The notes under the pieces: model-generated
Database searches by the model: none
Told to the model about the DNA's origin: nothing
Seen by the model: only the letters and a program-made list of their open reading frames with translations
Made by a program: the position numbers and the translations under genes
Part shown: positions 19,078 to 28,685 of the stretch, one piece after another
Layout of the letters: every line of letters starts with the position of its first letter
Numbering within the stretch: position 1 is the first letter of the stretch
Assembly (NCBI RefSeq): GCF_022179285.1
Contig: NZ_BPQO01000018.1
Location: 1-64,000, forward strand
DNA length: 64,000 nt
Origin: Methylobacterium hispanicum
GTDB lineage: Bacteria > Pseudomonadota > Alphaproteobacteria > Rhizobiales > Beijerinckiaceae
Reading direction: 5' to 3'

Positions 19078-19294
19078 ATGGCAGGATCGGCGGAAGAGCG
19101 GCTCGACGCCCTGAATAGGGAGATCACAGACCTGAAGGAAAAGCAGGATGCTTATGTCTCGGTCATCGCGGCTTTGACGGAACAGGGGCTGAACACCGCC
19201 GCGGCCAAGACTGTGCTAAAAAAAGATCGAGGATCAGCTCGCGGCGCTTCGGGTCCGCACAGCAACTTTCGAGGGTGACGCGAGGCACGTTTGA
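19078..19294 (+). pseudogene. Small coiled-coil protein with a frameshift at an A7 run
   Basis: The frame from ATG 19078 gives EERLDALNREITDLKEKQDAY and ends KTVLKK at seven consecutive A (19218-19224). Removing one A continues the helix as IEDQLAALRVRTATFEGDARHV to a stop at 19292-19294. Without the shift the protein ends in unrelated residues at 19278. It is therefore either a broken gene, a gene expressed through polymerase slippage, or a sequencing error. No family is recognised. Confidence 0.65.
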
Positions 19295-20381
19295 GCGCGC
19301 TCAAGCAATGCTCGAACAGGATGCGTCACGAACCGTGTGAGCGCTGCGCTGACCGGCAACTCACGGCGCCGTGAACGGTTGGTGCACCTCACAGTTGGAG
19401 CACGCCCATGCCTGCTGATATCAGCACATGACCGCGGCTGAGGGCCGGATCACCTTCAAAGGCAGAGAGTGCTGCTATCTCCGGGAGCAGAACTCGTTCT
19501 GTATGTCTGCCCACTGCGCTCACGCCTATGCTACAAGAAGACTCTTAGTAGCTGTAGATGACGGCAAAGAGCTGCAATTTCTCACCATGGCTAATAATTG
19601 CATTTTTGCATGAGGCCAAGTTGTATCTCGATATTGAATTGAACCAAATACCTTTGCGTTTGTGATCGGCCTCACATATCGGACAGAGACAGTTTAATAT
19701 CTCTTCGTACATCCTTGGAGGTATGGGCATGAAAAATCCCGGGCCGCAGTCCAAAAAATCTGCGCAACAATCGTACTAGTTGCTGCTTTTTCGCAAAAAA
19801 TCTGACATAAATGACAATGTCGCGCTCTATATTTTTCGCCAGGATGGAGGTTCAGGTAGAGGTGGCGCGAACATCCGGAGATTTGGCAGTGCAAATGCTG
19901 GCCGTGTCTTAGTTTCGACTTTGAACCCAGTTCGGGCCGTCCAGCCTTCCTCCCTCGTACCCTCGCATGATCCACCGCGCCGGCGTATGCTTGGCGCCAA
20001 GCAGGGGAGCTCGTGTCCATAACCAACAGACGAGATCGGTACCGTAGTCCGAACGGGGATTGTTGGTTTCTCGGACGCGAGCCTGAAAACGGCCGTGCCT
20101 TCGTGATCCATCAGCCGAACGGGCCCTCTGGCGGTCACCTAACTCACATCGAATTGGGAGCCTTCCTGCAACACGGCGCGTAGGATCCTGAGCATCAGGC
20201 TGCGATCCAGCAACCGTCCTCTGCCCAGTGCGGGACACCAACGGCGTCCCCGTCATCGTGAACGGCGAGCCGGCGGCGGATGATCTCTGAGCCATCCAGC
20301 CGAGTGCTCGGGCCACAGAGCATCAAGCGGAACGCTGCCGCTCACCTCCGGTTGGTCCTCCATCGATACGAGGAGGCGATC
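19295..20381. other. About 1.1 kb without a convincing gene
   Basis: The segment 19500-19850 is AT-rich compared with the surroundings. A minus-strand open frame at about 19827-20138 and a plus-strand 30-codon end (SGCDPATVLCPVRDTNGVPV, stop near 20290) look protein-like but lack starts, so they may be gene remains. No repeat or RNA gene is recognised. Confidence 0.45.
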
Positions 20382-20615
20382 ATGAAGGTCCTACTAGCAT
20401 CCTCGCTGCTCACCGTTGGTGTTCTCGCCACTGACCCAGCGTCCGGCCAGCGTCTTGAGATCGGCCCCGATGGCCCCTCGGTCGACATGCGCTCACGCGG
20501 TCAGCGGGAGCGGGACATCGAACGGCGGGAAATGCGCCGTGACATGCGACGTGACGAGGTGCCGCGCGACCGGCGGGACAGATCTGTCGATCCCGACGAC
20601 GATGATGAGGACTAG
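20382..20615 (+). CDS. Small secreted charged protein
   Basis: 77 residues from MKVLLASSLLTVGVLA, with AGGAGG five bases upstream. A signal peptide is followed by RLEIGPDGPSVDMRSRGQRE, an Arg/Asp/Glu-rich middle and a very acidic end (DPDDDDED). The EIGPDGPSVD phrase is, as I recall, common in small periplasmic proteins of rhizobia. Function unknown. Confidence 0.75.
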   Translation: MKVLLASSLLTVGVLATDPASGQRLEIGPDGPSVDMRSRGQRERDIERREMRRDMRRDEVPRDRRDRSVDPDDDDED

Positions 20616-20747
20616 CGCCAAGATTGTGTGGGGGGCCACCTGTCACGAGCGTGACAGCATCCCTCAGCCACGGTTCAGGAGCCCTAGCCCAAGCTCTCAC
20701 TAAATGGGCCGTTCTGCCAAGCCCGACGAGTTCCAAAGGATTCTACG

Positions 20748-21062
20748 ATGATGCGTGCGAAAGTGCTTGGGTTGGCCGCCGCAGTTGCCGGCGGCCTTGG
20801 CATCGCAACGGCGGCCAACGCTGCGCCTATAAGTGTTGGTCCGATCCAGGGCAAAGAGTTGATCGAGACTGTGGCCGGCGGCTGTGGTCCGGGTCGGCAC
20901 CCGAACCGATTTGGTGACTGCCGTCCGAACGACCGTGGCCCTGGGTACGGGTACGGTGGGCCGCGCGGCGACTACGGCGATCGGCCGGTCTATCGGGGCG
21001 ATGGCTATGGCTACGGCCGCGGTGGCTATGATCGACCGCGCCGATTCTATGACGGGTACTGA
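20748..21062 (+). CDS. Small secreted Gly/Tyr/Arg-rich protein with GCG-x-HPNRFGDCRP motif
   Basis: 104 residues. A signal peptide (LGLAAAVAGGLGIATAANA) leads to a mature part with VAGGCGPGRHPNRFGDCRP, a two-cysteine motif I recall from many small exported proteins of Methylobacterium and Bradyrhizobium. A repetitive GYGYGG / YGRGGYDRP tail follows. It is probably periplasmic or cell-surface; function unknown. The ATG at 20751 is an equally good start. Confidence 0.8.
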   Translation: MMRAKVLGLAAAVAGGLGIATAANAAPISVGPIQGKELIETVAGGCGPGRHPNRFGDCRPNDRGPGYGYGGPRGDYGDRPVYRGDGYGYGRGGYDRPRRFYDGY

Positions 21063-21143
21063 GACCCCAGGCAACAGCTGGGCGGATGAGTATGAGGCGG
21101 TCCGGGGATACTCCCGATCGCCCCACTGCGTTGTGAAGGCCCC

Positions 21144-21746
21144 TCAGAGCCCGGGCATCCCCATCAGGTGCTCAATCTCGTGAGTGACGTGTGCCTTGAG
21201 CTCCTCGCCCATGACCTGCATGAGCGCCGCCTCGGTCGCGCCCTGCAGCATCTCGTCTGGGATGTAGACGCCGGAGTTCTGCAGGTCGGCCTTGCCCCGC
21301 CACCCGTGGTTCGGGTCGATGTTCCTGCAGACGTGCCCGCCCATCACGGGGCCGACGCGCTTCGAGAAGCGGCCGCCGTGAGTGAAGGTGCCGGCGAACA
21401 TTTGACGCCGACCGCGGGGTTGGCCGAGACGCCGCCCTTGACCACCTTCGGGTCGAAAAACTTCAGGCTGATGTCGCCGCGCTTTGTGCTCAGCGTGTAG
21501 GTGAGGCGCCCGCCGTACCCGAACTGCTCGGCTGCGGCCGTCGCCCGATTAACCTGACCCCTTCACGATCACCGAGCGCTTGAGCCCGGTTTGCTTCGTC
21601 AGGTTGCGGATGACCTGGGTAGGAGGGCTGACGCCGATGTGGTTGAGGGCGCGGGACAAGGCGATTGGGGCATTAGCTCCGAGCACCGCGAGCTGGCTGG
21701 CGAAGCGGGCGAGCAGGCCGTCGCCGGTGAAGGTCAGAGCGGACAC
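21144..21746 (-). pseudogene. Prophage minor tail protein Z family gene, broken by two frameshifts
   Basis: Three pieces in two frames join into one protein. Piece one is LARFASQLAVLGANAPIALS...TQVIRNLTKQTGLKRSVIVK (21746 to about 21555). Piece two, in another frame, includes GGRLTYTLSTKRGDISLKFF and VKGGVSANPAVGV (to about 21405). Piece three, back in the first frame, is FAGTFTHGGRFSKRVGPVMGGHV...SGVYIPDEMLQGA...VTHEIEHLMG (21401-21144). The order and wording fit the lambda gpZ-like tail family. The first frame meets a TAA at 21549. This is the only phage structural gene I can see, so it is a prophage relic. Confidence 0.8.
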
Positions 21747-21837
21747 CGAATGCCCTCGTAATCGGGCCTGAGCGTAGCCATCTCGGAATTACCCCCCGCG
21801 CAATTCCGTGCTCTGGGCAACGATGCGGAGGCTCATG

Positions 21838-21996
21838 ATGGCCCGTACCCCTACCAACGGCAGAGCGACGTCCGTCTCGACCGAGGACTTCAACGAGCGC
21901 GTGAAGCGTCTCGTGGCCGATAAGCCTGATCCGCAAAAGGCGGTCGATCGACGGACGAGCGCTTCTGGCTGGAGAAAGTCCGGTCCCGGTCGGTAG
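21838..21996 (+). CDS. Very small hypothetical protein
   Basis: 52 residues from MARTPTNGRATSVSTEDF, preceded by GCGGAGG and tandem ATGs at 21835 and 21838. STEDFNERVKRLVADKPDPQKAVD looks helical, then the end is basic. No family is recognised; it could be the start of a longer broken gene. Confidence 0.45.
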   Translation: MARTPTNGRATSVSTEDFNERVKRLVADKPDPQKAVDRRTSASGWRKSGPGR

Positions 21997-22068
21997 GCCG
22001 CAACCGGAAGTGTGTTAAGGTCGCACTCAGCCCCGCATCTGCTGCCGAGCTGATGGAGGGTCTCCCCC

Positions 22069-22317
22069 ATGCGCTTCGATTGCAATGCCCGCGGCGAGTG
22101 GCTGGTCGATCCCAGTGAGCTCGCGGACAAGCTGGGCATCTCGCTCCCGCGCCTCTTAGAAGAGCAGGGGCTTGGCCTTGTTCGAACCCGGGTCGAGAGC
22201 GGCCGTCAGAGCGATGCCGGCCGCTCCCGCATCACGGTCCAGAGCCGTGAGGCTGTCTGGCAAGGCGTCTTCTGTCCGAAGGGCACGCTGATAAGCGAGC
22301 GCTCCGATAACGACTGA
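22069..22317 (+). CDS. DUF6522-like small protein
   Basis: 82 residues. The pattern F-x-C-N-A-x-G-EWLVDPSELADKLGISLPRLLEE then VRTRVESGRQSDAGRSRITVQSR agrees with a short alphaproteobacterial family I recall as DUF6522, often near redox or denitrification genes. Function unknown, no signal peptide. Confidence 0.65.
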   Translation: MRFDCNARGEWLVDPSELADKLGISLPRLLEEQGLGLVRTRVESGRQSDAGRSRITVQSREAVWQGVFCPKGTLISERSDND

Positions 22318-22368
22318 CCCGGCGGAAGTTTTTCCACTGAGCAATACCGCAACGCAGGATGCCAACCC

Positions 22369-22692
22369 ATGCGCCTGACGATCGCCCTCGTCCTTCTTAC
22401 GGTCGGCACGCTTGTCGCCGGATCGTTTCTAAACGGGGCGAAATCGGCCGAGACTGTGACATCCGCAACCAAGGGCGCCGCTTCCAGAACGCCTATGGCG
22501 GACGGGGTGAAGAAGCGGCTCAAGCTGGAGGCTGACCAGCGAGAGGCCGCAGACAGAAACCGCCAAGAGCGCACGGAGCGGCTGACGAAATCCGTGTGCG
22601 TCGGCTGCGGTGGACCGGTCGTACCGTTCGATCCGAGCGGCGGCGAGGCTGCACGGAAGGGGATCCCTGCCGCACGTCAGAGCAAACGCTGA
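22369..22692 (+). CDS. Small exported protein with a C-x-x-C pair
   Basis: 107 residues. The N-terminal MRLTIALVLLTVGTLVAGSF is a signal peptide or anchor; the middle is a charged helix (VKKRLKLEADQREAADRNRQERTERL); the end has VCVGCGGPVVPFDPSGG with a CVGC pair. No family is recognised. It lies 51 bp downstream of the DUF6522-like gene and may share its message. Confidence 0.6.
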   Translation: MRLTIALVLLTVGTLVAGSFLNGAKSAETVTSATKGAASRTPMADGVKKRLKLEADQREAADRNRQERTERLTKSVCVGCGGPVVPFDPSGGEAARKGIPAARQSKR

Positions 22693-22833
22693 ACTTGGCG
22701 GCCGCTGCTCCAGCCTCAGCTACCGACGAGGCCGGATACGAAACCGTCTTCAGTTAAGAATGAGCGTGCCTAGTTCGAGGCATGCTACCAAACTGGAAAG
22801 CCGTCCTTTGACGATGCCCGAACCGGTACGCAA

Positions 22834-23202
22834 ATGTCCTTTCTCACGCTGCTCAAGGCCAAGCTGAACTGGCTTTTATCTGGAACGCGAGCTGAGCAAT
22901 CCAGCCGTAAGATGGCGGACGCCGTGGAGAACGGCGCCTCACCGGGTCGAGGCGCTTATCCAGGTCGTGGCTTCGAGCAGAACTACAACGCCGCGTCCGC
23001 CCTGCTGAAGGAGCGGATGAACAAAAACTATCCCGACAGCTACCACGCGCGGCTCGGAAGCCAGGGTAACAACGCCTACGATCACGGAGAAGAACGCGCC
23101 AACGCTATCGATATGGTATCGGCGGCGATAGCTCAGGCTCTTCGTAACGGCGCTACGGTCCATGAAGCCGCGGAAGCCGGGGCGGCGAGCGTCGGTATTT
23201 AG
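22834..23202 (+). CDS. Hypothetical protein
   Basis: 122 residues starting MSFLTLLKAKLNWLLSGTRAE, with a Gly-rich turn (GRGAYPGRGFEQNYNAASALL) and a C-terminal helix (AIDMVSAAIAQALRNGATVHEAAEAGAASVGI). It looks like a soluble folded protein with normal codon use. No family is recognised. Confidence 0.6.
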   Translation: MSFLTLLKAKLNWLLSGTRAEQSSRKMADAVENGASPGRGAYPGRGFEQNYNAASALLKERMNKNYPDSYHARLGSQGNNAYDHGEERANAIDMVSAAIAQALRNGATVHEAAEAGAASVGI

Positions 23203-23625
23203 AAGACGACGCAAGCCACAGCGATGCGGGGCTGTGCGGAGAACCGTGAGGAGTTGCGGCTCGCGTCGAGCTATGAGACCGGGATCGGGAGGTAACTCTT
23301 CCATTGTAAGGAAGCGGCAGGGCCATTGGCGGCCTCACATCCGTCCTCATCGCTGGCCCGCGCATATTCTTCGTCGGCCAGCGATGGGCGAATGACATAA
23401 AGCTGCAACCTTCCCAGCCGCCGGATGGTCGAAGGCTTCGCTGATTCTAGGCGGAGTGCGGTGTCCGCGCGGCGTAACTCTCAACGGGATGGATATCGCC
23501 CTGATCTGCTGGACGGCCATGCTCAAGGTTTGCGAGGGAGGTGGCCAAGCTGCGACGGGCCGACAAGGCGACCGCCTGGGAGGATGGGCAGGCGCCTGCC
23601 CCATCACGGGGCAAATCTTTCCGTA
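23203..23625. other. Intergenic stretch without a gene
   Basis: Short open frames here have Arg-rich, non-protein-like translations. Nothing further is recognised, except that it leads into the broken YeeE/YedE-type gene. Confidence 0.4.
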
Positions 23626-23815
23626 TCAGGGATGCGCCGGTTGCTTCCCGGCGAACCGGTGGAGCAGCATTCCCCCGGCCATCGCCGCCACAAACAGTGT
23701 GACCTGCTACAGGGCGAGGGTCAGGCCGGCCAGGGCGGGGCTGGGGCAGAACCCGGCGAGCCCCAGCCGACCCCGAACAAGGTGGCGCCGCCGAGCAGGC
23801 AGACACCCTCGCGCT
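23626..23815 (-). pseudogene. Remnant of a YeeE/YedE (DUF6691)-type membrane transporter
   Basis: On the minus strand LLGGATLFGVGWG is followed, after a one-base deletion, by LAGFCPSPALAGLTLAL, then an in-frame TAG, then QVTLFVAAMAGGMLLHRFAGKQPAHP and a stop. The GWGLAGFCPGPAL signature belongs to the sulfur-compound/thiosulfate transporter-like YeeE/YedE family. The N-terminal half is missing. It is clearly non-functional. Confidence 0.7.
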
Positions 23816-23940
23816 CGACGCCGCACCCGCCGGCAGCATGCCGTAGGCGCGGGCGATGCTCATGGCCGAATCCTCGCCGATAGGGAACGGCACCCGGACG
23901 CCGAAGCGCTGCCGGCTCGGCGGCGCCGGCCGGTCCCGTC

Positions 23941-24429
23941 CTACGGTTCCTTGAAGCCGTACTCGGGCACCCCCTCCTCGTTGCCGTAGTACTTGTACGG
24001 GAGGAACTTGCCGGAGAGGTTCATCTTCACGCGGTCACCCTTGTTGTTGGGTTCGCGCTCCATGGTCATGTTGAAGTCGATCGCCGACATGATGCCGTCG
24101 CCGAACTCCTCCTGGATCAGCTCCTTCCACGTGGTGCCGTAGACCATCACCAGCTCGTAGAAGCGGTAGATCAGTGGGTCGGTCGGCGGCATCTGCGGGA
24201 TCGAGCCGCGATAGGGCGCCTCGTTGAGCATCCGCTCCTCGGCCTGGCTGAGGCCGAACAGCTCGGCCGCCTTCTTCGCCTGGGCCTTGGGCAGCTTCAT
24301 CTGGCCCATGCAGGCGGCGGTGATCAGGATCGGTGAGATTCCGCCGATCTCCTCCTGGATGTACCGCCAGGTCCAGCCCTTCTCCCGCTTGATGTCGAGG
24401 AGCTTCTCGGTCAGGTCTTCGCGCTTCAT
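23941..24429 (-). CDS. cynS: Cyanate hydratase (cyanase)
   Basis: 162 residues from MKREDLTEKLL, with GGAGAG upstream of the ATG. It converts cyanate and bicarbonate to ammonia and CO2. The N-terminal helical DNA-binding-like domain (1-80) and the C-terminal catalytic dimer domain are complete. The three catalytic residues are present as R89 and E92 in YRFYELVM and S115 in GIMSAIDF. It is divergent from the sigma-54 activator at 24697. No bicarbonate or cyanate transporter gene is adjacent. Confidence 0.96.
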   Translation of the reverse strand: MKREDLTEKLLDIKREKGWTWRYIQEEIGGISPILITAACMGQMKLPKAQAKKAAELFGLSQAEERMLNEAPYRGSIPQMPPTDPLIYRFYELVMVYGTTWKELIQEEFGDGIMSAIDFNMTMEREPNNKGDRVKMNLSGKFLPYKYYGNEEGVPEYGFKEP

Positions 24430-24696
24430 CGGGTCTCTCCGGATGGGGCCGGCCTCGGCGGGGCGGCGCGTGTCGAGGGTCGGCAGCGAGCGGCTCGGCC
24501 GCGCTGGGCGCGGACGATAGTTGCGTGGCGCAGGTCGCAAGCCTCGTGCGTCTCGCGACATGGGGCGGTCGGCAAAGCGTGTGCCAATCGCAGAAATCAG
24601 AAAAGCGTAATTCGTTTCAGACGGTTATGGACACAGTAGGTTGCCACGGAATCTCGTGTATAACGAATCTCCGTAGCGCGCCGACGAGATTTCGTG

Positions 24697-26610
<1,914 letters not shown>

Positions 26611-26735
26611 CGGGTCGAAATCGCGCGCGGCTCCGGTGAGGACGCCTCGGTCCGGCCGTCGCCATCTTGCGCGGGACCTGCGGGCCCGCGCGGGCAGTCG
26701 GACGGAGGCGCGTACGGCGCCGCGCGCGAGCGCCT

Positions 26736-27113
26736 CTATGACGGCCGCGCGATCCTGAGCCACGTGATGGCGCAGGCCAGGGCCATGCCCCCGAACGCGA
26801 GATGCGCCCAGGTTGCCGCGTCGTTCGCCGCGAATCCGAGCAGCCAGGGCGCCAGAACCGTCCAAGCCCCGGCGATGGCGACCGCCCGCTCGCCGGCCGC
26901 CCGATGGCGGATCTGGTTGGCTGCCGTGAGCGCGAGGATCACCAGGCCGGGCAGCAGCGCCGAGGCGGCGGCGGCGTCGTGGCCGGTGAAGACCAGGAGC
27001 CAGGCCGCCAGCACCAGGGCCGTCCCGGCGATGTGCTGCGCGGCGCCCACGAGGAGCTCGTCCGTTCGCCAGCCCGGCCGGAAGGGGGCGGCCGACGTCT
27101 TGAAGGGCGACAT
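26736..27113 (-). CDS. SPW-repeat membrane protein
   Basis: 125 residues with four hydrophobic segments in two halves. WTVLAPWLLGFAANDAATWAHL is the SPW-repeat signature; the first half is a divergent copy (LVLAAWLLVFTGHDAAAASALLPG). It is an integral inner-membrane protein of unknown role. It follows the lipoyl-like gene by 30 bp, so it is probably co-transcribed from the box at 27476. Confidence 0.85.
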   Translation of the reverse strand: MSPFKTSAAPFRPGWRTDELLVGAAQHIAGTALVLAAWLLVFTGHDAAAASALLPGLVILALTAANQIRHRAAGERAVAIAGAWTVLAPWLLGFAANDAATWAHLAFGGMALACAITWLRIARPS

Positions 27114-27143
27114 GACCTATCTCCGCCGGTGTCGTCGGATTCC

Positions 27144-27383
27144 TCAGCCCTGGACCGCGGCGATGACGCGGCCGGGATCGATCACCTCATGGGCCGGCGC
27201 GAGTACCTCCAGGCGCCCGCTCGCAGGCGAGAGGATGTCGTGCAGGGCCTCGCCGATCCGTACGGCGGCCACGGCCTCGCCGGCCCGCACGCGTGCGCCG
27301 CTCGAGACGAGCCAGCGTTCCAAGACGCCCGCGGGCAGCATGCCCGCCGACCAGAGTTCCTCGGCCACGCGGATGTCCGCCAT
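27144..27383 (-). CDS. Biotinyl/lipoyl-like domain protein lacking the modified lysine
   Basis: 79 residues. The fold pattern (ARVRAGEAVAAVRIGEALHDILSPASGRLEVLAPAHEVIDPGRVIAAVQG) matches a single swivelling carrier domain of the lipoyl type. The hairpin turn that normally carries the lysine (as in E-x-DKA) reads GEALHD here, with no lysine. It is therefore probably not lipoylated. It is first in a two-gene operon with the SPW protein. Confidence 0.75.
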   Translation of the reverse strand: MADIRVAEELWSAGMLPAGVLERWLVSSGARVRAGEAVAAVRIGEALHDILSPASGRLEVLAPAHEVIDPGRVIAAVQG

Positions 27384-27475
27384 GATCGCCTCCTGGCGCG
27401 TTATGTTCGCCTCCTGGCGCGGACGCCCGCCCAGCACGCCGGCAAGCAGTGGACCGCACGGGATCCCGGCCCGCG

Positions 27476-27489
27476 TTGATCTGGATCAC
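27476..27489 (-). promoter_or_regulatory. FixK/FNR-type box upstream of the lipoyl-like gene
   Basis: TTGATCTGGATCAC: the left half is perfect and the last base of the right half is off. Its centre is about 99 bp before the ATG at 27383. Confidence 0.55.
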
Positions 27490-27508
27490 GGCATTCCCGG
27501 AGCGATCG

Positions 27509-27522
27509 TTGAGACAGGTCAA
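27509..27522 (+). promoter_or_regulatory. FixK/FNR-type box upstream of the K+ channel gene
   Basis: TTGAGACAGGTCAA fits TTG(A/C)-N6-(T/G)CAA. Its centre is about 64 bp before ATG 27580, a spacing repeated at other boxes in this region. Confidence 0.7.
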
Positions 27523-27579
27523 TGCGCCGTCGAACCCTGATGGGCAGCCTCCGCGGGGCATCTCCTACGGACCGGATCC

Positions 27580-28098
27580 ATGCTCGTCGTGCTGGTTGCC
27601 AGCGTCGTCCTCGTCGTGGTGACGATCCTTGTTCTCTACGAGACGCTGCGCCTGACCTCGGAGCACCTCGCCGAACTGCCGGTGCCGCCGCGCTGGCGCA
27701 TCATTGTCGTCGTGCTCGCCGCCTTCGCGGGCCACACGGTCGCGGTCTGGGTCTATGCCGGCGCCTACTGGCTGCTCGTCCTGCGGCTGGGGCTTGGCGC
27801 CTTCTCGGGGGTTCCCATCGAGACCTTCGAGGATTGTCTCTTCGTCTCCGTGGTCGCCTACAGCTCGCTCGGCTACGGGGACCATGTCCCCCTCGGCCAC
27901 GCCCGGTTGCTCACCGGCGTCGAGGCGCTCAACGGCCTGCTCCTGATCGGATGGTCGGCATCCTTCACCTACCTGGCGATGGAGCGCTACTGGCCGATGC
28001 ACGGCAAGGCCCGTGCGCACCGCGCCGCGACGTCCCAGTCCCAGTCCAGCGGCAAGGCGGGCCGCGAACGCCTCTTCCCGCCCACGGCCGGCACCTGA
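27580..28098 (+). CDS. Two-TM potassium channel family protein
   Basis: 172 residues. An extra N-terminal hydrophobic segment (1-20) is followed by the pore module: TM helix (about 45-70), pore loop with filter SSLGYGDH (canonical TVGYGD), and inner helix (about 105-130). The C-terminal tail is polar with no regulatory domain. It probably conducts K+ across the inner membrane. It is single or first in its unit, behind a FixK-type box. Confidence 0.85.
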   Translation: MLVVLVASVVLVVVTILVLYETLRLTSEHLAELPVPPRWRIIVVVLAAFAGHTVAVWVYAGAYWLLVLRLGLGAFSGVPIETFEDCLFVSVVAYSSLGYGDHVPLGHARLLTGVEALNGLLLIGWSASFTYLAMERYWPMHGKARAHRAATSQSQSSGKAGRERLFPPTAGT

Positions 28099-28112
28099 GC
28101 GGGCCCGCGCCC

Positions 28113-28126
28113 TTGCGTTGGATCAA
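28113..28126 (+). promoter_or_regulatory. FixK/FNR-type box upstream of the NRAMP operon
   Basis: TTGCGTTGGATCAA fits TTG(A/C)-N6-(T/G)CAA; centre about 64 bp before ATG 28184. Confidence 0.75.
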
Positions 28127-28183
28127 GGCCTTCGGATCCTCACGGGCTCAGGTTGCTCGCCGCTTCGATCGCGGAGTTGAGCC

Positions 28184-28402
28184 ATGCAGCGTGCCTATCT
28201 CGTCAGCTTCCACAAGGTCGTTCCGGACGACACCGGCCATGATCATCGCGTCCTGCAACAGCAGGCGGTCGTCCGCGCCCGGTCCGACGTCTCCGCGGCC
28301 TACGCGGCCAAGGCGATGTTCCGCGAGGCGGTCGGGGTCGTCGATTGGCGGCTGCGGGCCGACACCTGCGAGGTGGTGGAGCTGACCGAGCGGAGCGCCT
28401 GA
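28184..28402 (+). CDS. Small hypothetical protein, first gene of NRAMP operon
   Basis: 72 residues, MQRAYLVSFHKVVPDDTGHD then HRVLQQQAVVRARSDVSAAYAAKAMF and GVVDWRLRADTCEVVELTE. It looks like a compact alpha/beta protein. No family is recognised. It is 10 bp upstream of the next gene. Confidence 0.75.
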   Translation: MQRAYLVSFHKVVPDDTGHDHRVLQQQAVVRARSDVSAAYAAKAMFREAVGVVDWRLRADTCEVVELTERSA

Positions 28403-28412
28403 GGAGGACCCC

Positions 28413-28685
28413 ATGAGCCATGACCTGACGCAGCCGGTGCACTGGCAGGGCCGCCAATGGGCCGTCACCGGCTACGGCATCGAGGCGCTCGACGGGATGT
28501 ACCACGTCCCCTACGCCGAGATCCCCGAGGCCGCGAACGGCCAGCCGCGCTGGCTGCAGGATCTCTGCCGCCGCTACGGGACCGACCGCGACGACTTGGC
28601 CGCGGCGCTGCGGGTGGCCCGCGCCGTCCGGTCCGGCGGGGTGGGCGCGCGGCCGGGACCCGCGGGGTCGAGCGCGCCCGCATGA
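28413..28685 (+). CDS. Small hypothetical protein, second gene of NRAMP operon
   Basis: 90 residues. HWQGRQWAVTGYGIEALDGMYHVPYAEI is a beta-rich start, then a helical part WLQDLCRRYGTDRDDLAAALRVAR and a disordered tail. No family is recognised. Its TGA overlaps the ATG of the transporter (ATGA), implying translational coupling. Confidence 0.75.
   Translation: MSHDLTQPVHWQGRQWAVTGYGIEALDGMYHVPYAEIPEAANGQPRWLQDLCRRYGTDRDDLAAALRVARAVRSGGVGARPGPAGSSAPA

Noticed and set aside
13090..23940. A second copy of the tRNA-Leu 3' end marking the right boundary of the island
   Set aside because: I did not see a second GAGTCCTTTCCTGGG-type sequence by eye, so no attachment site is claimed.
24430..24696. 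Possible -24/-12 sigma-54 promoter between cynS and the activator (TGG near 24627 and TTGC downstream)
   Set aside because: The distance between GG and GC is 12 rather than 10 bases and the flanking bases do not fit.
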